Source: Arctopsyche grandis (lineage: Eukaryota; Arthropoda; Insecta; Trichoptera; Hydropsychidae). From it: a stretch of DNA of 64,000 nt. The notes beneath the pieces are model-generated. The model was not told where the DNA came from. It made no database searches and saw only the letters and a list, made by a program, of their open reading frames with translations. Made by a program: the position numbers and the translations under genes. Position 1 is the stretch's first letter, and each line of letters starts with the position of its first letter. Shown piece by piece: positions 1-7,075 of the stretch. The stretch is taken from the NCBI RefSeq assembly GCF_051622035.1, contig NC_135367.1, positions 13,816,501-13,880,500 of the forward strand, read 5' to 3'.

Positions 1-390
1 CGTTTATGTTTCTCAATACAAGATGCTGTTATGGGCTCGTAATTCAATTGAATTAAATCTAGTTATATGTACATATTTTTTCAATATAATTTAAATATTT
101 ATGAAAAATGGTCTTTATATTTGTTTGATGAATTCTAATTGTGATGTTAGTATACTTTTTGAAGTTGTTTTTTAATTTATTCAATTTCTTCTGATTAAAA
201 ATTCATTTTATACAGATTGTATAATAAAAATTGTATTCATTACACAATTTATTGTGTAAATGTGTGACCTTTCAAGTTGTTTATATTCGGAAAACAAAAA
301 AATACATATTTTTCTATGAATGCATTGTTTGGTTTCATTATTAGTTATGATTTTTTAATTGTTTTTATTTAAGTGTATTCATTTTTTTTT
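1..390. other. AT-rich sequence, no gene seen
   Basis: I see no supported coding exon here on either strand. The right end carries the long pyrimidine tract of the splice acceptor that precedes the plus-strand exon candidate at 395. The stretch is therefore probably an intron of an unknown plus-strand gene. Confidence 0.4.
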
Positions 391-394
391 TCAG

Positions 395-439
395 AATATG
401 GACGAGGAAGAGAAAGTACATGTTATATGCAAACGTTAA
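395..439 (+). CDS. Candidate 3'-terminal exon of an unknown plus-strand gene
   Basis: A strong acceptor (a run of T followed by CAG at 392-394) opens a short acidic reading frame that runs N-M-D-E-E-E-K-V and ends in TAA at 437-439. The upstream exons would be outside the window, so the frame is not fixed and the product is unknown. The gene would converge with the PEBP gene, whose stop lies only about 50 bp away. It could also be a chance acceptor. Confidence 0.25.
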   Translation, partial: NMDEEEKVHVICKR

Positions 440-441
440 TA

Positions 442-447
442 TTTATT
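442..447 (-). terminator. Poly(A) signal of the PEBP gene
   Basis: The minus strand reads AATAAA, 45-50 nt downstream of the PEBP stop codon at 492-494. That spacing is normal for a short insect 3' UTR. Confidence 0.5.
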
Positions 448-491
448 TTACACTTTGTATGTATTTACGTATATAATATGAAAATCTCAGT

Positions 492-630
492 TTAGAAGCC
501 TAATTGCTTGTACAAAATAGGTACGTAGTCGTCGAATTTAGCCTGATAGAAGTTTCCGGCAATAGGATCTCCCAATGCATACTTGGCTGCCAATTTGGCA
601 ATTGAAAATCCTCCTCTGTTGTCAGCATTC
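492..630 (-). CDS. PEBP exon 5: C terminus and stop
   Basis: It encodes the C-terminal helix block [19 protein letters not shown], then [18 protein letters not shown], ending LYKQLGF and a TAA stop at 492-494. Phase 2 from exon 4 is completed by its first base. Confidence 0.92.
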
Positions 631-3420
631 CTATAAATTTAACGCATCCGATACATTATTATCTCAAAATAAATGCAATTGCATGTACGTATATGCATAT
701 GTATATGTTCGACTTACGTATTGGTCAAGCGTGGTTCGCCGAATTCAAGCTTCGATGGCTGTTTGTAAACGAGGAATACGTATCGGTGGAGACCAGTATC
801 TGGTGGGGGTCCACTGCCGACATACTGAGACAAAGTTTCACCCTTCTCAACCGAGTTTCCGGGAATGTTTCCCACCAGCCAGTGATGCCATTCACGGTGC
901 TGGGGCTCTTTGCGGCTCGGAGCATCGGGATCTGTTGTAATTTTATTTGATTACAAAGCAAATTCAGCTTATTCAAACCATCCTCTAATCTAAATAATTT
1001 GCTATTTTGTTTATGTACTTACCAGTCATGCACAAAGTATAGAGTGAATTAGGATCGGCACTCCATTGTACGCTCGGGACGTCTTTAACTTGGGTCGGAG
1101 TCAATTCATTGCCTTCGGATACTTCCACACCACTCGGATACTTTACCTGTGTATACATTACATAATTTTAATACATATAAAATGAACTTTCTGTTATATT
1201 ATAGTAAGGTTTAGATTGTTTTGTGAGAATATTAATATTGATTAACTTACTTTTAGTAGTTCTTGGGGAGCGACCGCAATAACATCAGGGACAACCTGGT
1301 TAGTTTGGAAACTCTTGGCAACGGTAGACATTGCGCGGATTATGATGCCAGAACGCATAGCAAGTACACCTACGGAAATTATATACCACACGTTATGTTG
1401 AATGCAGTAATTATTGTCGACATTGAATAGCAGGAGTGTTATTTTATTTTCATTTATAAATTACTGAAGCTATGTAACTTTAACAATAGCCATCGTATTA
1501 TGTTATTTTGTTTTAGGTATCAATCAGATGAGTTTGTCATACTTCATTGTTGATATTGTCAAATTATAATCATCAACTTGTGAATTTTGTTGATATTGTT
1601 TGAATACAGTTGGTTTTTTTTTATTTTTGTTTCTAGGGCATGTAGATACTAATGGTGAAAATATTTTGAGAAGTAAATATACATATGTATTACATAGAGT
1701 TTCCAAATACTCGACTTCATCAACTATCTGAGTATCGAATAGTAAAAATTGAAAATAGCCAAGTATCCCGGCTATATTCGACAAATTTTTTTTTTTTTTT
1801 AATGTGTTGAATACGAATCATTTGAAGGTCACTTACCACAAGAGTTCAAATGTCACTAATATAATTATTTATGAAATTTCAACGATGACTGTTCGAAAAT
1901 GATGATTCACAATATGATTGTACTCTACTGAATATCGGAGTGAAATGACTTTGTTTTGTGGATGATAAGGAATGCCAAGTTAAAAAATAAAAGTAACGCG
2001 AATTAGAAAAGACTGCAAAATACCCAAATATCAACGTAAATTGCACTGTGCTGCATCGGAAAGTACAAACGAAACTACCCCTTATTCATTAACCGTTTGC
2101 CCGCGGCCGTCTTCAATGGAAGCTTTGAGCGACAAGTCTGTAGCTCTGCTGTCTTCTATAGAATTTCTGAACTTTGCACGGGATTTTGAGCCTTATATGC
2201 GCCTATTTCAACTGTTTTAAGGTTCAAAATTGGTTGAATATATTACTGAGAGTTGAATGCCATCTATTCAATTTGCTTAATACCAGTCAAAATTAGTTTT
2301 TTGTGGAACCATACTGAAACCTCGTTTATGTGACGTCACGTCTTCATACAATTATGAAGAATGATTATTTGACAATTAAGCCAAAACGATGAGATATATT
2401 ATGTATTTTATTGTTTAAAATAATACTTTGTGTTAATTAACATATCTGGTTACTTGAGTAAATATTAAAATCTGTATTTAAGGTCTAAAACTCGATTGCC
2501 AAATTCGCGAAAAAGGTGCCGCGTACAGGGCTTTTTCGCTATATTTATTGCTGCGGGCAAAGAGTTAAGAATAAATGACATAGTTAATGATTCAGCTTAA
2601 CTTACAAATTTAGTAACAGTATCGGATAAAAATATTGAAATGTGAAACAATTTCTTATCAGCTTCCAGCCTGCAAGGCGGCCAGGCCGCAACCCGAACCC
2701 AAACACTTGTGCGATAGTTAAGTCGAAGATAATTCTAAAGAATCTAGGTAAACGAAACATCAACTGCACCAGCATCTAGTTTCGTAAAATAATTCCAAAG
2801 TTTGAAAATATTTCATCATTATATTTTATTTTTGAGTATTATCTAAGCATTTGGCTGAAATATCCAGTTATCGAGTACCCTAAAAAAAGGCCGAGTATTA
2901 AGTACTCGAGTACTCGGATTAGAAACTCTAATATGTATTCGGATGTGTTGCTAATTAAGTAAATTAACAAATGGTACATAGTATTTAGTTAGTTTTTATA
3001 CTGAAATACAACATGATTATCGTTAATATGATAGTGTAAATTCTACACCCACGTTTCTTCCGTTTTATCATAGTATATGCGTTCTAAAATATAAAATCGT
3101 ATATATGCATGTGTGACTCGACTATTATTTACGTCAGCATTTTGACTATTACCTCTACAGTATTATTGTATTCAAGAGTGTATTGTTTTATCAATTATTA
3201 CAAATAAAAGTTCCAGTGTTACATTTATAGTGCACGAAATGGTTGGAACAGTTTGTAGACTTGACGAATACAATCCATTTAATTTATAATGTAAACTTAC
3301 CGGTTGTGAATGTGATGTTAATTACTAAACAACAACTTATCATACATAGATTGAGGGATTGTAATATATTATCGCATTACCCGAAAGGAGCAAAATGGAG
3401 CACAGTGTAAATCTCGCCAT
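492..3420 (-). CDS. Phosphatidylethanolamine-binding protein (PEBP/Raf-kinase-inhibitor family), secreted type
   Basis: Five exons (3381-3420, 1251-1369, 1023-1146, 718-931, 492-630) join in phase to give 211 aa. The PEBP family binds anionic lipids in a small pocket; insect members include antennal secreted forms and cytosolic PEBP1-like forms. The family signature is clear: DPDAPSR in the ligand pocket (exon 4), [20 protein letters not shown], and the C-terminal block [18 protein letters not shown]. The first exon encodes a basic-then-hydrophobic leader ([14 protein letters not shown], continuing into VLA), so export is likely. Without it the ORF can start at Met 1356-1358 or Met 1329-1331. 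The latter gives 185 aa, close to the 187 aa of classical PEBP1. The gene has its own TATA/Inr promoter. Its first intron is loaded with transposons. Confidence 0.9.
718..931 (-). CDS. PEBP exon 4: ligand-pocket signature
   Basis: This exon encodes [17 protein letters not shown], the [20 protein letters not shown] block and [10 protein letters not shown]. These are the most diagnostic PEBP motifs. Both splice sites are canonical (AACAG acceptor, GTAAGT donor). Confidence 0.93.
1023..1146 (-). CDS. PEBP exon 3
   Basis: This exon starts after ACACAG at 1147 and ends in phase 1 before GTAAGT. It encodes V-K-Y-P-S-G-V-E through YTLCMT, the beta-strand block just ahead of the DPDAPSR signature. 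Confidence 0.9.
1251..1369 (-). CDS. PEBP exon 2
   Basis: The acceptor is TTCCGTAG before 1369 and the donor is GTAAGT after 1251. It encodes the end of the leader and the conserved start of mature PEBP (the segment [15 protein letters not shown]). It holds two in-frame Met codons that could start a leaderless form. Confidence 0.85.
1691..2930. mobile_element. hAT-like nonautonomous transposon in PEBP intron 1
   Basis: The ends are inverted: TAGAGTTTC at the left (1695) matches the complement of GAAACTCTA at the right (2922-2930), and both continue into TACTCGA-type sequence. ATATGTAT occurs at 1683-1690 and at 2931-2938, which could be an 8-bp target-site duplication. That octamer is common in this DNA, so the duplication is weak evidence. 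There is no transposase ORF. Confidence 0.45.
2093..2564. mobile_element. piggyBac-like MITE nested in the hAT-like element
   Basis: The element is flanked by TTAA at 2089-2092 and 2565-2568. Its inverted ends are CCGTTTGCCCGCGGC at the left and, complemented from the right, CTCTTTGCCCGCAGC. TTAA duplication together with ends rich in TTTGCCCGC is the hallmark of the piggyBac superfamily. It is 472 bp and has no transposase, so it is nonautonomous. Confidence 0.7.
3381..3420 (-). CDS. PEBP exon 1: signal-peptide exon
   Basis: It starts at the ATG whose complement is CAT at 3418-3420. It encodes 13 residues plus one base, ending at a GTAATG donor (3375-3380). The phase joins exactly to the exon starting at 1369, where VLA completes a hydrophobic leader. 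A stronger GTAAGT donor lies 80 nt further on (3295-3300). Its use would run this frame into a stop and shift initiation to a downstream Met. Confidence 0.7.
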
Positions 3421-3495
3421 CTTGGCTATTTTAAAAGACTGACTTCCGAATAAAAAAACCCGTATTACTGGTCTGTAGCTTGCCTTGGACAGGTT

Positions 3496-3529
3496 TAATG
3501 ATTGCGTAGAATATGTCTGTGTATTTATA
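3496..3529 (-). promoter_or_regulatory. TATA box and initiator of the PEBP gene
   Basis: On the minus strand TATAAATA (3522-3529) is followed by TCATTA (3496-3501), an arthropod Inr-like element. The first T of TATA is 30 nt upstream of the Inr adenine at 3499. This spacing fits a focused TATA promoter and gives a 5' UTR of about 79 nt before the ATG at 3420. No transcript data were available to confirm it. Confidence 0.5.
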
Positions 3530-4350
3530 CGCTCGTTGTGAAATAACTTCCGTTGCCGAGTACCACACTCTTATTGTGTCAGTAAACGTTTAATGACGCA
3601 ATGCCATGTTTTTCTTTGTGATTTATTATATAGCAGCAAATTGCATTACGATGCAACAATCAAAATTATAAAAATGACCCGGTAATATATGTAGGTAGGT
3701 ACATATTACAATTTTGCAGTGTAAATGTAAGCGTATTTGCCGTTTTGAAATCATGTATCATTAGTTTCTTTGCGATGTAAAGTTTTATACAGCGTTTTGT
3801 ATTTATGTTATCATCCTTTTACATATTTATTATACTAATTGGTAAACCCAGTGAATTTAATTTTGATCAAAAGCTTTCGAGAATTAATCCAGATCCATCT
3901 TTGTTTAAAATCTCCCTTAAAATACGGTCAAAACTGCGTGATAAAAAGTCGTAAAACAGTTTCTATTCTCTTGAATACATATAATGTAATTAATTTTATA
4001 AGATATGGTCAAATGTGTGAAAAATTGATTGTTATATTTACACTATAATAAACTTAGTGTGTTGCGTAACGTTATCATTTACATATATATGTTTGAGGAA
4101 TTATATCCCATACTGGTGATATGGGGGCAAAGGTTAATTGCTGTTTTCTGGGATATATAAGGAAAAGGTAAGTATTTTACTATTTTAGATGCTAAATATA
4201 CTAGTTGGAGCTGTAATGTGTATAATAAATTGGAAATTTAAGCAGTAAATTATGCAAAAAAGAACCAAGTTGAATAGCCGGCCGGCCAAGCTGGATGTCA
4301 CGTGTGACGTATGTGTGAGTGTTGCCCGTCTGAATTTTTAGTTACTGGGG
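3530..4350. other. Intergenic DNA, no feature recognised
   Basis: This is AT-rich sequence upstream of the PEBP promoter. One short ORF (3839-4048) has no recognisable similarity or coding character. Confidence 0.4.
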
Positions 4351-4695
4351 GGTTCGGTGATTATTGGTCAAAAGTCACTAAAATCTCCATAACGGAATAT
4401 CTGGCAGCCGAAAAGTCCATCGTACTAACGAGAACTTGAGTGCCAAATATTGCGTATTCGCGATTTTCATGGCAAAAATTGTCTTTGACGACCGCAATGT
4501 GACTAATAATCCAATTACCATGTGAATTGGTAAACGGATTATTCCGCAAAAACCGATCTCGCGCAAGTCACTAAAACCTCGATCATGGAATACCTGGTAC
4601 TCGAGCTCTCGTTAGTACAATATTTTTGTTGTAAGTTTTTGGGTTGCTTTGTTTGATTTGGGCGAGATCGCTTTTTGCGGAATAATCACCGAACT
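4351..4695. mobile_element. Merlin-like MITE
   Basis: The left end, GGTTCGGTGATTATTGG, is matched in inverted orientation by AATAATCACCGAAC at 4681-4694. The internal motif TCACTAAAATCTC also recurs in both orientations. The GG-starting ends resemble Merlin transposons, and a Merlin/IS1595-type transposase relic lies about 400 bp away. No clean target-site duplication is visible. Confidence 0.45.
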
Positions 4696-4875
4696 AGGTG
4701 GAATTTTCGATCGCCAGATATTCTGTGATAGAGATTTTAGTGATGTATGCGAGATTTTGATCTATTTATTGATTTTTGATTTATTTGTTTCTTGTTTCTT
4801 GATTTATTTGCACGCGAATTTCGGTAAAAGTGGTTCATCAGGATAATTTCGTGGATCCAAATGATAGTGAAATAC

Positions 4876-5087
4876 GGTTCGGTGATTACTGGTCACAAAT
4901 TACTCGTCACAAAGTCACTAAAATCTCTATAACGGAGCATCTGGCAGCCGAAAAGTCTATCATACTAACGATAACTATCATAGTAACGGGAACTTGAGTG
5001 CCAAATATTGTGTATTCGCGATTTTCATGGCAAAAATTGTCTTTGTGACCACCCCGATGTGACGAATAGTTCAATTACCGTGAAATA
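4876..5087 (+). repeat. Second direct copy of the Merlin-like terminal region
   Basis: This region repeats 4351-4550 in the same orientation: GGTTCGGTGATTACTGG, GTCACTAAAATCTC, CATCTGGCAGCCGAAAAGTC, and GGAACTTGAGTGCCAAATAT. It runs directly into the transposase fragment at 5088, which suggests it is the 3' or 5' terminal region of that element. Confidence 0.5.
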
Positions 5088-5453
5088 CATACGCAAAATG
5101 TGGAAAATATGTGGATGCGGGTGAAAAGAAAGACGAAGCGTCAATTTGGCACAATGCGTGCCCGTTTTGATTCATATTTAGATGCATCTGTATTGAACCA
5201 CAAACGAATGCGTGTATATTCCATTCGCAGCATGTGGAATATTTCCGTACGCTGCCCAACCGTCCGAAATTATATGTGAACCAGGCAGTATATGTCTTAG
5301 TATTTCATCAGGTAAAAGTCGAGTTAATTCAGGGCACGGCAATACTATTGGCATCGCGAAGAGTAGCCAATCACAGGATGGAGCGGGTCGACCAAGCCTC
5401 TCTTCCAACCTAGCGGTCTCCGCCCTGTCGAGGGTTTTCACTTTTAGCCACAT
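5088..5453 (-). pseudogene. Merlin/IS1595-type (ISXO2-like) transposase relic with an internal inversion
   Basis: On the minus strand, 5178-5453 encodes the core of the family's DDE domain, with RHILPGSHIISDGWAAYGN followed by NGIYTHS. This segment contains the second catalytic Asp. The next part of the domain is missing from that strand. It is found on the plus strand at 5088-5186, reading HTQNVENMWMRVKRK then RQFGTMRARFDSYLDA, which carries the conserved Glu of the VEN-MW motif. The two pieces therefore face each other, as if about 95 bp had been inverted, and they meet at the palindrome GATGCATC (5181-5188). The N-terminal half of the enzyme is absent, so the gene is dead. Confidence 0.75.
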
Positions 5454-5581
5454 TTAAGTTCATCCCAAAAAATATCACTGGGAGACTATACGAGTAAACT
5501 TACAGTAATAATATTTTGCATAAAATTCATCCAACTCACAAAAAATAAAACTGCGACGAAATGTTTGACCAACGCTGTTGT

Positions 5582-6543
5582 TATGATGCGTACGCACCAA
5601 GCCAACAAACGGCCCACAGGCCAACTTTTAAAACCAGTAGCGTACAAAATATCGAAATAAAAATTAAATTTAAAAATTGAAATTAAATATCAAAATTAAA
5701 ACTATTATTATTATATTAAAATTAAATTCAAGTATCAAAATAAAATTATAATCATTATATTAAAATTAAAATAAAATATTGAAAGTTAAAACAGAACATG
5801 CACAATTTAAATAAATTTTCGAGATTGACCTTAAATTAGATCATCAACAATCACATACAGGTAATCCTCAACTAAAGAAGTTTTGACTTACGAAGATACG
5901 CACTAAGATCGAAAAAAAAATCAAAGAATTATTATTTTTACTTCCCCATAAAGCACAGCTACTGAGAATATATCATGTATTAGTATGGGTGATCCAACGA
6001 TTTTTGCTAACCCGGGGTGTTGTCGGTCACATCAAACGGATCTTTTTATTCTTCAATTGTTTCTCTCGTCTAAATAAATCAAGTAATTAAATCATTTCAG
6101 AGGTAAAATTTATCGGATAATGTGTGATTATTAATTTTATTTCGACGAAAGAAAAAAAAACCCTTTGACAAATCACCGACAACCGACACCGCGTTTTTTT
6201 ATGAATTGTTTTTTTTTATCGATCATCGACGTCGAAATACAGAAACATATTGTGACGACTTTAAAAAATTATATCAAGATATTTTTTCACTCGTACGCAG
6301 AGAAATTATAATATTTCTCTGGTTTTAAATGCGTATCGTCGCCATTCAAAACATTGTTGTAATTCAAAACATCAACAATGATCTAGTTTTAGCTCAATCT
6401 CGCTCTTTAGCTTAATTTTGATATTTAATTTCAATTTTTTAATTTAATTTTTATTTCAAAATTTTGTACGCTACTGGTTTTATCCTGCTGATTAAAAAAG
6501 TTGGCCCAAAATCGTCGTTGGTTTAGTCCGTAAGCACCATTAA
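5582..6543. mobile_element. Nonautonomous DNA element with long inverted terminal repeats
   Basis: The left arm (about 5582-5712) and the right arm (about 6405-6543) are inverted copies. The best stretch, AAAACCAGTAGCGTACAAAAT followed by about 50 nearly identical AT-rich bases, is at 5628-5705 and complemented at 6410-6482. The outer part is TGCGTACGCACCAAGCCAAC against TGCTTACGGACTAAACCAAC. The roughly 690 bp between the arms has no ORF. The superfamily is undetermined. Confidence 0.65.
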
Positions 6544-6896
6544 TCAAAACGCACCGCCCTCACATTTGTTACATTTAACCAACGTAAAGAACAGGCATTA
6601 TAGTTCTTAAATAGTAAAATGAATAGGAATAAAATTTATTTTGTATTGCTTAAATCTATCACATATCGGATTATGAATATACATAAATGAGTAAATTATC
6701 ACATTTCTACGCACTGTTATTGAATAAATAATAGTGCGTGGTGGCGAAAAGGCAATGACGCGTGCGATAGCCATCGCTGGGCCGCATTGGCGAATAGTGG
6801 ATGGCGAATGGCGAATGGCGAGTGGTGGCGTTGAGCGGTGAGTGGCGACTATTCGGTGACGAGTGCTGGTTGGCGATCGACGATTGGCATCTGGCG

Positions 6897-6929
6897 TCGA
6901 GCATCGAGCATCGAGCATCGAGCATCGAG
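6897..6929 (+). repeat. CATCGAG tandem repeat in the LUC7 5' UTR region
   Basis: Four to five tandem copies of the 7-mer GCATCGA lie about 45 bp upstream of the LUC7-like start codon. They follow a degenerate GGCGAATG array at about 6785-6835. They are probably in the 5' UTR or core promoter, which has no TATA box. Confidence 0.7.
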
Positions 6930-6970
6930 GATAGCGGTAGAGAAACAGAGAGTAATCGAAGAGCGCGAGG

Positions 6971-7075
6971 ATGGCGGTGTTGGCAGCCGCGCAGCTCCTC
7001 GACGAGCTGATGGGCCGCAACCGGAACACCAACCCCAACGAGAAGACGCAGAAGCTCAATTGGGAGGATCCGCAG
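6971..7075 (+). CDS. Luc7l3: LUC7-like exon 1
   Basis: This exon encodes the first 35 residues, including QLLDELMGRNRNTNPNEK, and ends phase 0 at CAG before GTGAG. The next intron (7076-7620, 545 bp) is AT-rich and carries nothing recognisable. Confidence 0.93.
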
